A program made the position numbers and the translations under genes. Positions 5,590 to 12,716 of a DNA stretch of 13,674 nt are shown here, one piece after another. This DNA is from JBGSST01 sp041736915 (lineage in GTDB: Bacteria > Bdellovibrionota > FAC87 > UBA2466). Below the pieces are notes generated by a model. It was not told the DNA's origin, made no database searches, and worked only from the letters and a program-made list of their open reading frames with translations. Within the stretch, counting starts at the first letter, position 1. Every line of letters begins with the position of its first letter. The DNA lies in the NCBI GenBank assembly GCA_041736915.1, contig JBGSST010000357.1:1-13674 (forward strand), in the 5' to 3' direction.

Positions 5590-6303
5590 TTAACGAACCG
5601 TCGCGCTAGGTACGAACGTCGGGAGCTGAAAACAGAAATTGTTCGATGAGCAGTTCGCCCCCGAGCCACCACTGGTCACGGTCGAACTGAGATCGTACGT
5701 GAGGTTCACGGTAGCCGACCCGCCGGCGGCGATCGTGATGGGCGGAGTGATCTCCGCACTATTGACCGTGCACGATGTCTGCTTGAACTCTTGAACCGTA
5801 CTTACGCTGTTGGCGGTATCCGCCCACTGAATATTTGGATCCGTGCCCGAGGCGTACTTGCAGAACTCTAGCCGCACGTACTTGTACGATCCGGCCGTAA
5901 TCGTGCGCCCTTGGGAGTTGATGGCCGTATTGGCGGCCGTATCGGAAGTGAAATCAAAAAACGTCGTGATGATCTTCGACATCGGCGTTCCATCTTCCGC
6001 CGTCCCCGCGGAAATGTCGCAGTGGGAAATGTCGTCGGCGCACTCGGGGTTCAAGTAAAACATCGACGTCATCCCGACGTTGTTGCCCGTGCCCTCGGCA
6101 ATGTCTTCGGCGAGGTAGGCCGCGATGAACTTCATTTTGAAAGTGGTCGGCGCATTGGCGCGAAGGTCCCCCGGCAATACGGTGGAGGCCACGTCGAACA
6201 TCCGGGCGGTCTTCGTGAACTTCAACTTGGCCGTGGCGTCTTTCGAGCCACAAGCGGAAAGCAAAAGCGATAGGGCGGCAATGCCTAGTAGGCGCTTGGT
6301 CAT
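5590..6303 (-). CDS. Cys-rich outer-membrane-type lipoprotein, function unknown
   Basis: The 237-residue protein begins with a canonical type II signal peptide: MTKR, a hydrophobic run, then LSAC with lipidated Cys18. Gly19 at +2 gives no inner-membrane retention signal, so in a Lol-type system it would go to the outer membrane. The mature part is Thr/Ser/Asn/Ala-rich, with an AYLAEDIAEGTGNNVGMTSMFYL region and a C-terminal PITIAAGGSATVNLTYDL stretch that looks like beta-sandwich strands. Six further cysteines occur, in ECAD, HCDIS, FCKY, SCTV, NCSS and FCFQ, and may form three disulfides. I do not recognise a family. GGGAGA lies 6 bases before the ATG. The gene ends in a strong terminator and lies 64 bp downstream of the Nudix gene on the same strand. 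Confidence 0.8.
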   Translation of the reverse strand: MTKRLLGIAALSLLLSACGSKDATAKLKFTKTARMFDVASTVLPGDLRANAPTTFKMKFIAAYLAEDIAEGTGNNVGMTSMFYLNPECADDISHCDISAGTAEDGTPMSKIITTFFDFTSDTAANTAINSQGRTITAGSYKYVRLEFCKYASGTDPNIQWADTANSVSTVQEFKQTSCTVNSAEITPPITIAAGGSATVNLTYDLSSTVTSGGSGANCSSNNFCFQLPTFVPSATVR

Positions 6304-6345
6304 TGGTTTCTCCCGGTGCGTTATTCTGGAGGCGCGGTAAGACGA

Positions 6346-6364
6346 GCTAAGCGGCTATCTTAGC
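6346..6364 (-). terminator. Short hairpin after the Nudix gene
   Basis: GCTAAG (6346-6351) and CTTAGC (6359-6364) make a 6-bp stem with a 7-nt loop, starting 3 bases beyond the Nudix stop on the minus strand. The following minus-strand bases (TCGTCTTACC) are only mildly T-rich. It may be a weak terminator separating the Nudix gene from the lipoprotein gene. Confidence 0.25.
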
Positions 6365-6367
6365 ACC

Positions 6368-6826
6368 CTAGCGTACGAATACGTTGCTGGAGCGCGCCAA
6401 AGCGTCCTGCGCGCGAATGGGGTGCGACCGCAACATCGGCTCCGGCAAAGCGTCTAGCGAATACCAGCCCCAGAGGTCGACCTCTTCATTGGGCTTTATC
6501 TCGCCGCGGAACTTGGTGACCTCGAACAGCACCACGAGAAATTGCCGGTGGTAACCGTCTTTACCGGCATCGGCCGTTACGGTGATCGCCGGATCGGAAT
6601 AGATGCCGACCAGCCGCTCTTCGAGCACCTCGATGCCCACCTCTTCATTGGTCTCGCGGCGCATGGCCTCGACCCACGTCTCGCCCCCTTCGAAGTGGCC
6701 GCCCGGAAGGCACCACTTGCCCGGCTCGCGCACCTTCGGCGACCTACGCGTCAGCAAAATCTGATTCCGGTCGTTCAGGATGGCGGAATTAACTGCGGCG
6801 ACGGGGAGTATCTTCTGGGTGTCCAT
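6368..6826 (-). CDS. Nudix hydrolase
   Basis: The 152-residue cytoplasmic protein carries a complete Nudix box, Gx5Ex7REUxEExGU, at residues 43-65 (GHFEGGE ... RETNEEVGI). The conserved REUxEE glutamates bind the metal ions. Family members hydrolyse nucleoside diphosphates linked to another group, such as dNTPs, ADP-ribose or NADH. LLTRRSPKVREPGKWCLPGG before the box resembles the MutT/NUDT15-like nucleotide-cleaning group, but the substrate cannot be fixed from sequence. I chose the ATG at 6826 because MDTQKILPVAAVNSAIL begins the normal first beta strand. A longer frame reaching 6970 would run antisense into the tgt coding region and adds no conserved residues. The ribosome site is weak (AAGG). 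It is divergent from tgt, with 40 bp between the start codons. Confidence 0.9.
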   Translation of the reverse strand: MDTQKILPVAAVNSAILNDRNQILLTRRSPKVREPGKWCLPGGHFEGGETWVEAMRRETNEEVGIEVLEERLVGIYSDPAITVTADAGKDGYHRQFLVVLFEVTKFRGEIKPNEEVDLWGWYSLDALPEPMLRSHPIRAQDALARSSNVFVR

Positions 6827-6866
6827 GCTGGCCTTTTTTGTGAAGCTAACATACAACCCGCTTCCC
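6827..6866. promoter_or_regulatory. 40-bp divergent intergenic region of the Nudix gene and tgt
   Basis: Both genes must begin transcription in or near this 40-bp AT-richer stretch, or inside each other's 5' ends. TAACAT (6847-6852) is a possible -10 for tgt, but no convincing -35 stands upstream. No Shine-Dalgarno precedes the tgt ATG. No hairpin or preQ1-riboswitch-like structure was seen. Confidence 0.35.
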
Positions 6867-8009
6867 ATGAAAACGTTTGAAGTTTTACAGACCCAAGGCC
6901 ACGCAAGACGGGGACGGCTCACCCTCAAGCACGGCGTAGTCGAAACGCCCGTTTTCATGCCCGTGGGCACTTACGGCGCCGTGAAGTCGATGGCCCCCTG
7001 GGAGATCACCGAGGTTGGCAGCCAGATCATCTTGGGGAACACCTACCACCTATATCTGCGTCCCGGCCTGGAGGTACTTCGCCAGTTCAAGGGGCTGCAT
7101 AACTGGATGGGCTGGTCGGGTCCGATCCTCACCGACAGCGGTGGCTTTCAGGTCTTCTCGCTCTCCGAGCGCAAGAAGATGACCGAAGAGGGGGTGACCT
7201 TCCAGTCGCCGCTCGACGGCAGCAAGCACCACCTCACGCCTGAGATCTCGGCCGAGATTCAGCGCGCGATAGGTAGCGACATCGCTATGGTGCTCGACGA
7301 ATGCGTGGCCTTGCCCGCCACCAAGGAGCAGCTCACCAAAGCGCTCGAGCTTTCTTACCGCTGGGCCAAACGGTTTTTGGAGTGTGAACGGCTCGACGGT
7401 CAAAAGATTTTCGGCATCGTGCAGGGCGGAACCGATCACGAGCTGCGAAAGCAAAGCCTAGAGCTGACGGTATCACTCCCCATCGACGGCCTCGCCATCG
7501 GGGGACTCAGCGTAGGCGAGCCGCACGCGCAGATGATCGACACGTTGGCCTACCTTGCCCCCCAGCTACCGCCGGAGCTTCCCCACTACCTGATGGGGGT
7601 CGGCACCCCGCGCGATATTTTGGAAGCGGTGAACTGCGGCATCGACATGTTCGATTGCGTGCTGCCCACCCGGAACGCCCGAAACGGGGGCTTTTTCACC
7701 CCGAACGGGCTGCTCAACATCCGAAACGCCGAACACCGGCTGTCGGAGCTCCCCATTGACCCGGACTGCGCTTGCCACTGCTGTAAGAACTTCTCCCGGT
7801 CGTACCTGCGGCACCTTTTTTCGACCCAAGAGATACTGGGATGCCGTCTTGCCACGATCCATAATCTCCACTACTATCACGCCTTTATGCGGGAAATTCG
7901 CCAAGCTATTGAAACTATGGCGTTTCCTGCTTTTTACGAACACTGGTCCCCTCAGCTCAAAGCCGCCTATCCGGATGCCTACGAGCGCGGGATCAAAAAG
8001 TTCGAGTAA
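6867..8009 (+). CDS. tgt: Queuine/preQ1 tRNA-guanine transglycosylase
   Basis: Bacterial Tgt swaps guanine-34 for preQ1 in tRNAs with GUN anticodons (Asn, Asp, His, Tyr), the committed tRNA step of queuosine synthesis. The 380-residue protein has the standard bacterial length. Asp90 in ILTDSGGFQVFS is the general acid/base position, DECVALP (144-150) lies in the base pocket, and Asp263 in DMFDCVLPTRNARNG is the nucleophile position. The zinc site is Cys301, Cys303, Cys306 and His332, matching E. coli C302, C304, C307 and H333 with a one-residue shift. I chose the ATG at 6867 (MKTFEVLQTQG), since an upstream in-frame ATG at 6780 would overlap the divergent Nudix gene and adds non-conserved residues. 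No ribosome site is visible, so the message may be leaderless or nearly so. It heads the Sec run. Confidence 0.97.
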   Translation: MKTFEVLQTQGHARRGRLTLKHGVVETPVFMPVGTYGAVKSMAPWEITEVGSQIILGNTYHLYLRPGLEVLRQFKGLHNWMGWSGPILTDSGGFQVFSLSERKKMTEEGVTFQSPLDGSKHHLTPEISAEIQRAIGSDIAMVLDECVALPATKEQLTKALELSYRWAKRFLECERLDGQKIFGIVQGGTDHELRKQSLELTVSLPIDGLAIGGLSVGEPHAQMIDTLAYLAPQLPPELPHYLMGVGTPRDILEAVNCGIDMFDCVLPTRNARNGGFFTPNGLLNIRNAEHRLSELPIDPDCACHCCKNFSRSYLRHLFSTQEILGCRLATIHNLHYYHAFMREIRQAIETMAFPAFYEHWSPQLKAAYPDAYERGIKKFE

Positions 8010-8020
8010 GAGGGATATTC

Positions 8021-8395
8021 GTGAAAGTTGTACTGTGGCTGGCTAGTCAGTTCGTTGCCGTTTCGGCGTTTGCAGAGGGTCAACCCCAATCGCCCGGAAT
8101 GGGCCCGTTGGTTCCGCTGATCCTCATCTTCGGTATCTTCTACTTCTTGGTGATCCGCCCGCAGCAGAAGAAGCAAAAGCTGCACGAACAATTTCTGAAA
8201 GATTTGAAACGGGGAGACATGGTCGTCACCAATGCCGGAATCATCGGCACGGTAAAGACCCTGAGTGACCGTTTCGTCACGGTGGAAGTCGACGAAGGGG
8301 TGACGTTGAAGATCCTGCGGAGCGCCATTGCGGAAAACGCGGCGTCGCTCAAGCAAGAGAACGGCAATAGCAAAACCGTCACTCAGACCACCTGA
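8021..8395 (+). CDS. yajC: Sec translocon accessory subunit YajC
   Basis: YajC is a small inner-membrane protein that associates with SecD-SecF and modulates the SecYEG channel. The 124-residue product has one strong membrane segment at 29-45 (PLVPLILIFGIFYFLVI), followed by the family hallmark RPQQKKQK (46-53) and the cytoplasmic small beta domain KRGDMVVTNAGIIGTV, ending in a polar tail. The N-terminal 18 residues (MKVVLWLASQFVAVSAFA) look like a cleavable signal peptide, a layout seen in some YajC proteins. It starts at GTG with AGAGGG upstream. An ATG at residue 27 would remove the signal-like part and is less likely. The gap to tgt is 11 bp, which implies co-transcription. Confidence 0.93.
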   Translation: MKVVLWLASQFVAVSAFAEGQPQSPGMGPLVPLILIFGIFYFLVIRPQQKKQKLHEQFLKDLKRGDMVVTNAGIIGTVKTLSDRFVTVEVDEGVTLKILRSAIAENAASLKQENGNSKTVTQTT

Positions 8396-8443
8396 TAAAG
8401 TTTTCGCCTACATGTTAGAGAACGAACGAACACGAGGAACATC

Positions 8444-10213
8444 ATGAAGAGCGTCACTTGGCGTAGCTGGATTGTCGGTTTTACGATTTTCTTCAGCATC
8501 TACCTGCTCATCCCGACCTATCTGAAGTTCAGCAAGGGGCAAACGGTCCCCAAGATCGCGAAGGCGGATGACCCGTGGTACTACCACTGGCTGCCGTCCG
8601 AGTCGCTCAAGCTGGGCTTGGACTTGATGGGTGGCCTGCACCTCGTGCTCGGTATCGACTTCGAAGAGGTCCATCGTGACGCGGTCTCCAAGCTGAAGAA
8701 TCAGCTGCAAGAGATCCTGGCCCAGGACAAGATCGAAGGGGTCGCGGTCGAAGTTTCCAACGACAACAAGCTGCTAGTGACCTCGCCGGACGCCGGAGCC
8801 CAGAAGATGGTGGACGGAGTCATCGGCAAGCACCTTTCCGAGTTCGTGGACCCCGACGGTATGGAAGGCAAGGCCGAGCGCCTGCGCCTCTCTTCGCTTT
8901 ACGAAGCGGAAGTGCGCCGCCGCGCCATCGACCAGTCGCTCGAAACGCTCCGTAACCGTATCGATGAGTTCGGCATCGCCGAGCCCATCTTGCAGCGTCA
9001 GGGCGAAGAGAAAATTTTGCTTCAGTTCCCCGGCGTCACCGACCCGGGCCGTCTGAAAGACATCATCGGCCGCACGGCCAAGCTGTCGTTCCAGATCGTC
9101 CGTTCGGGTCCGGAAGAGCCAGGTGGCGGCAACGGCGCCCCGAGCGAAACGGAACTGCAGAAGTGGGTGGACGAGTTCGGCAAGACCAAGAACATGAAGG
9201 TGGACCCCAACACCCCGATGCCGACCTACCTGAAAGAGATTAACGCCTTCTACGCGTCGAAGCTCCCCAAGGGCACGGAGATCCTGTTCCACAAGGTCAC
9301 CAACGTGAATACCAAAGAGGTCACGTACATCCCTTACCTGCTCGACAAAGACGCGCTGGTTACCGGCGAAGATCTGCAGGACGCCTATTACAGTTTCAAT
9401 CAGGAGAACAACGAGCCCATCGTGAACTTCCAGCTGACCCCGGTCGGCGCCACGAAGTTCGAAAAAGCGACGGGCGAGAACGTTCACAAGTACATGGCCA
9501 TCGTGCTCGATAACAACGTGCACTCCGCCCCGCGCATCAAGCAGCGCATCGGCGGTGGCCGCGCGATGATCGAGATGGGCACGCAGGGCCGCGCCCAGGA
9601 TCAGATTCTGAACGAAGCCAAGGACACCTCTCTGGTGCTCCGTTCCGGCGCGCTGCCGGCCCGGCTGCTCTTCCTCGAAGAGCGCACGATTGGCCCGTCG
9701 CTCGGTGCGGACTCCATCCGGCAGGGTACCGAATCTTTGATGATCGGCATGGCGCTCATGTTCGGTCTGCTCATCATCTACTACCGCGGCTCGGGTGTGA
9801 TCGCGGCGGGGGCCCTGGTGGCCAACTTGATGATGATCGTAGCGGCGCTGGCGGCCTTCGAAGGCACGCTGACGTTGCCCGGTCTAGCCGGTTTGACGCT
9901 GAGCTTGGCAATGGCGGTCGATGCGAACGTGCTGATTTTCGAGCATACGCGCGACGAGCTTCGCAAGGGCAAGACGTTCCGCATGGCACTCAACGAAGGT
10001 TACGATCAGGCGTTCGGCGCCATCTTCGATGCCAACGTTACGATGCTGATTGCGAGCTTGGTGCTGTTTAGCTTCGGCTACGGCCCCATCCGCGGTTTCG
10101 CCGTCACGATGCTCATCGGTAACGTGGCTTCGTTGTACACCAACGTCTTCATGACGAAGGTAGTGTTCGACACGGTGGTCTTCCGTAAAGACCGAACCAG
10201 CTTTAGCGTATAA
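8444..10213 (+). CDS. secD: Protein translocase subunit SecD
   Basis: SecD with SecF uses the proton gradient to pull exported proteins through SecYEG at the periplasmic side. The 589-residue protein has TM1 at about 10-27, the GLDLMGG motif (58-64), and a large periplasmic P1 region (about 30-430) containing DEFGIAEPILQRQGEEKILLQFPG and a Pro/Gly-rich insert near 222-262. Five C-terminal membrane helices follow, from about 430 to 580. The conserved membrane Asp493 in AMAVDANVLIFE is the proton-path residue known from T. thermophilus SecDF. After it the usual FERxRE reads F-E-H-T-R, so His501 replaces Arg. The ribosome site is GAGGAA. secF follows after an 11-bp gap. Confidence 0.97.
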   Translation: MKSVTWRSWIVGFTIFFSIYLLIPTYLKFSKGQTVPKIAKADDPWYYHWLPSESLKLGLDLMGGLHLVLGIDFEEVHRDAVSKLKNQLQEILAQDKIEGVAVEVSNDNKLLVTSPDAGAQKMVDGVIGKHLSEFVDPDGMEGKAERLRLSSLYEAEVRRRAIDQSLETLRNRIDEFGIAEPILQRQGEEKILLQFPGVTDPGRLKDIIGRTAKLSFQIVRSGPEEPGGGNGAPSETELQKWVDEFGKTKNMKVDPNTPMPTYLKEINAFYASKLPKGTEILFHKVTNVNTKEVTYIPYLLDKDALVTGEDLQDAYYSFNQENNEPIVNFQLTPVGATKFEKATGENVHKYMAIVLDNNVHSAPRIKQRIGGGRAMIEMGTQGRAQDQILNEAKDTSLVLRSGALPARLLFLEERTIGPSLGADSIRQGTESLMIGMALMFGLLIIYYRGSGVIAAGALVANLMMIVAALAAFEGTLTLPGLAGLTLSLAMAVDANVLIFEHTRDELRKGKTFRMALNEGYDQAFGAIFDANVTMLIASLVLFSFGYGPIRGFAVTMLIGNVASLYTNVFMTKVVFDTVVFRKDRTSFSV

Positions 10214-10224
10214 GGGAAACGACC

Positions 10225-11163
10225 ATGAAATTCTTCGAGATCATTCCTTCGAATACCAAGTTCGATTTCGTAAGTAAGTTCAAACCCGCGATCGCGCTCT
10301 CCTCGATTCTGGTCGTAGGGGTGTTCGTGCTGCTGGCGACCAAGGGGCTCAACTACGGAGTCGACTTCACGGGCGGCACGGTGCTGCAGCTGAAGTTCCC
10401 TTCGGCGATGACGACCGAACAGGTTCGTGAAGAGCTGGACAAGATGGGGGCGAAAGACGCCTCGGTCGTGGCGATTCAGGGCGGCCAAACGGAATTCCTC
10501 ATCACCAACCGGTCGCTGAAGGACGTGGCGGGGGCCACGCCGTTGCAAACGCAGATCGAAGCCAAGTTCGGTAAGGGTGTCATCCAGCAGGCCGACGTCG
10601 TCGGTCCTCGCGTGGGGGCGGAATTGAAGGCGTCGGCGATCAAATCGCTCTTCTACTCGCTTCTGCTCATCATGGTTTACATCTGGTTCCGGTTCGACAT
10701 CCGCTTTGCTCCGGGCGCCACGATTGCTCTCGTGCACGACATGTTGATGGCGGTGGGCTTTTACATCCTCTCCGGACACGAGTTCAACATCACCGCGATT
10801 GCGGCGCTTTTGACCATTGCCGGTTACGGTGTGAACGACACGATCGTTATTTACGATCACGTTCGCGACCTCTTCAAAAACAAGAATCAGGCGATTCCGC
10901 TTCCCGTAGTCATCAACGAAGCGGTCAACAAGACGCTGTCGCGCACGTGCGTAACCGCTTTGCTGGTGCTGCTGTCTTTGATTCCGATCGCGATCTTTTG
11001 CGAAGGCGAGCTCAAAGATTTCGCTTTGGCGATGATCGTCGGCGTGTTCTTGGGTAGCTATTCGACCTTCTTCATCGCGGCGCCGATGACGATCGCCGTC
11101 GATAAGTTTTTGGCCAAACGGGAGAAGAACAGCGCCGGACGGCCTAAAACCGTCACGGCCTGA
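10225..11163 (+). CDS. secF: Protein translocase subunit SecF
   Basis: The 312-residue SecF partner of SecD has TM1 at about 22-38, then GVDFTGGT (45-52) and the periplasmic P4 region. VVGPRVGAEL (125-134) leads into five membrane helices. Conserved Asp205 sits in IAGYGVNDTIVIYD and Arg240 in NKTLSRT; acidic and basic residues at these places are needed for proton-coupled translocation in T. thermophilus SecDF. Two small departures from the usual motif are visible: GYS is GYG (Gly202), and the FDR position is YDH (His212), mirroring the His in SecD. Loop residues after TM4 carry Lys-Asn repeats (FKNKNQ). The ribosome site is AAGGGAAA. asnS starts 15 bp after the stop. Confidence 0.97.
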   Translation: MKFFEIIPSNTKFDFVSKFKPAIALSSILVVGVFVLLATKGLNYGVDFTGGTVLQLKFPSAMTTEQVREELDKMGAKDASVVAIQGGQTEFLITNRSLKDVAGATPLQTQIEAKFGKGVIQQADVVGPRVGAELKASAIKSLFYSLLLIMVYIWFRFDIRFAPGATIALVHDMLMAVGFYILSGHEFNITAIAALLTIAGYGVNDTIVIYDHVRDLFKNKNQAIPLPVVINEAVNKTLSRTCVTALLVLLSLIPIAIFCEGELKDFALAMIVGVFLGSYSTFFIAAPMTIAVDKFLAKREKNSAGRPKTVTA

Positions 11164-11178
11164 TCTAAAAAGTCGTAG

Positions 11179-12471
11179 ATGGAATTTACGTACGTTAAGG
11201 ATCTGAAGTCCAAAATCGGCGAAACCGTAAAGTTGCGGGGCTGGGTATTCGGCAAACGCAGCAGCGGCAAGGTGAAGTTCCTGAACTTCCGCGACGGCAC
11301 CGGCATCGTGCAGTGCGTGCTGGTAAAGGGGCAGGTCCCGGACACCGTTTTCGAGGATTTCGAAAAGTTAACGCAAGAGTCCTCGCTCATCATTCAGGGC
11401 AAGGCGAAGGCCGACACCCGATCGGCGCTCGGCGTAGAGCTAGACTTAGAAAGCTTCGAGCCGCTCCAGATCGCAGTCGACTATCCCATCGGCCCCAAGG
11501 AGCATGGTCCGGACTTTTTGCTCTCGAACCGCCACCTTTGGCTGCGTAGCCGGGGCCCCAATGCGGTACTGAAGGTGCGCGCGCGGTTCATCAAGGCCGT
11601 ACGCGATTTCTTCGATAACGACGGGTTCATCCTGGTCGACACTCCCATCTTCACGCCGGCGGCCTGCGAAGGCACGACGACGTTGTTCGAGACCGAGTAC
11701 TTCGGCGAGAAGGCGTACTTGTCGCAGAGCGGACAGCTCTACGGCGAAGCCAGCGCCATGGCGTTCGGCAAGGTCTACAACTTTGGCCCCACGTTCCGCG
11801 CCGAGAAGTCGAAGACCCGCCGCCACCTGACCGAGTTTTGGATGGTGGAGCCCGAGGTCGCCTTCAACGATCTCGAAGACAACATGCGGCTTGCCGAGCG
11901 GTTTCTCGAGTACACCGTGCAGACGGTGCTGAAGGAATGCGCGGAAGAGCTGAAAGTATTGGGACGCGATACTACCAAGTTGCAGAATGTAAAGGCCCCC
12001 TTCCCGCGCATCTCGTACGACGAGGCGATCAAAAAGCTCAACGAGGCCGGCATCCCCGTCGAATGGGGGGGTGATTTTGGATCGCCCGAAGAAACGAAAT
12101 TGGCCGAGATGTTCGATCGTCCCGTGTTCGTGCACCGGTATCCGGCCGCCATCAAAGCGTTCTACATGAAACACGATCCGCAGGACCCCCGCGTGGCCCT
12201 CGGCGTGGACTGCTTGGCCCCCGAAGGTTACGGCGAGATCATCGGCGGCGGGCAGCGTGAAGAGAGCTACGAGACGCTCATCGAGCGTATCAAGGCGCAC
12301 AACCTGCCGCGCGAGGCGTTCGAGTGGTACTTGGACCTGCGCCGCTACGGCTCGGTTCCGCACGCGGGCTTTGGTTTGGGCATCGAGCGTACGGTCGGCT
12401 GGATTTGTGGGTTGGAGCACTTGCGTGAGGCGGCGCCGTTTCCGCGCCTGATTCACCGGCTTCGTCCTTAA
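11179..12471 (+). CDS. asnS: Asparaginyl-tRNA synthetase
   Basis: AsnRS attaches Asn to tRNA-Asn with ATP in the cytoplasm. The 430-residue protein has an N-terminal OB-fold anticodon-binding domain (about 1-110, with KVKFLNFRDGTGIVQCV) and a class IIb catalytic domain. AsnRS-type signatures are HLWLRSRGPNAVLKVRARF, TPAACEG...LFETEYFGEKAYLSQSGQLY, motif 2 with TFRAEKSKTRRHLTEFWM (205-222), EPEVAF, and motif 3 HAGFGLGIERTVGWICG (395-411, Arg404). The GAD insertion of bacterial AspRS is absent, and the motif wording fits AsnRS rather than an archaeal-type AspRS. Presence of AsnRS means Asn-tRNA need not come only from the GatCAB transamidation route. No good ribosome site precedes the ATG, so translation may depend on coupling to secF. 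Confidence 0.95.
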   Translation: MEFTYVKDLKSKIGETVKLRGWVFGKRSSGKVKFLNFRDGTGIVQCVLVKGQVPDTVFEDFEKLTQESSLIIQGKAKADTRSALGVELDLESFEPLQIAVDYPIGPKEHGPDFLLSNRHLWLRSRGPNAVLKVRARFIKAVRDFFDNDGFILVDTPIFTPAACEGTTTLFETEYFGEKAYLSQSGQLYGEASAMAFGKVYNFGPTFRAEKSKTRRHLTEFWMVEPEVAFNDLEDNMRLAERFLEYTVQTVLKECAEELKVLGRDTTKLQNVKAPFPRISYDEAIKKLNEAGIPVEWGGDFGSPEETKLAEMFDRPVFVHRYPAAIKAFYMKHDPQDPRVALGVDCLAPEGYGEIIGGGQREESYETLIERIKAHNLPREAFEWYLDLRRYGSVPHAGFGLGIERTVGWICGLEHLREAAPFPRLIHRLRP

Positions 12472-12479
12472 GAAAGAGC

Positions 12480-12716
12480 ATGTACCCGATTTTGCAAAAA
12501 ATCGACTCGATGTACGAATCGAAGCAGAAATGCACGCTCATCGACAAGGGTGGTCGGCATCTGCACGGGGTGATTTCCGATAGCTGGGTGCGGTTGTCCG
12601 GCGGCAAAGTACGCGGCAAGATCGTGTTCGAATCTCAGGAAAAGGGCGCCGTCGAAATCGACGCCAATGACATTTTGGATTTATTGCCCGAAACGGGCCA
12701 AGGGGGCGGCAAATGA
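12480..12716 (+). CDS. 78-residue protein of unknown function between asnS and ald
   Basis: The ATG at 12480 lies 8 bp after asnS with AGAAAGAG upstream. Its TGA overlaps the ald start codon as ATGA, so translational coupling to ald is likely. This tight packing, plus codon use like the neighbours, supports a real gene. The sequence has a short N-terminal helix (MYPILQKIDSMYES) and then alternating short strands: KCTLIDKGGRHLHGVIS, WVRLSGGKVRGKIVFES, GAVEIDANDILDLLPE. The last resembles the edge of Sm-like, Rof or other small five-strand barrels, which often bind RNA. That is fold-level inference only, and I do not recognise a family. It ends in a Gly-rich tail (GQGGGK). Confidence 0.75.
   Translation: MYPILQKIDSMYESKQKCTLIDKGGRHLHGVISDSWVRLSGGKVRGKIVFESQEKGAVEIDANDILDLLPETGQGGGK

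Noticed and set aside
6827..6866. preQ1 riboswitch in front of tgt
   Set aside because: 40 bp with no stem-loop or A-rich pseudoknot tail of that class.
6827..6970. Longer N-terminus for the Nudix protein
   Set aside because: The extra 48 residues are antisense to tgt codons and precede the normal first Nudix strand.
8774..9523. Minus-strand open frame antisense to secD (and a similar one at 10078-10860 antisense to the secD end and secF)
   Set aside because: Shadow frames of well-supported SecD and SecF coding sequence; no ribosome site or family motif.
11446..12456. Minus-strand open frame (336 codons) antisense to asnS
   Set aside because: AsnRS motifs run through the whole plus-strand region. 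The antisense product shows no recognisable domain.
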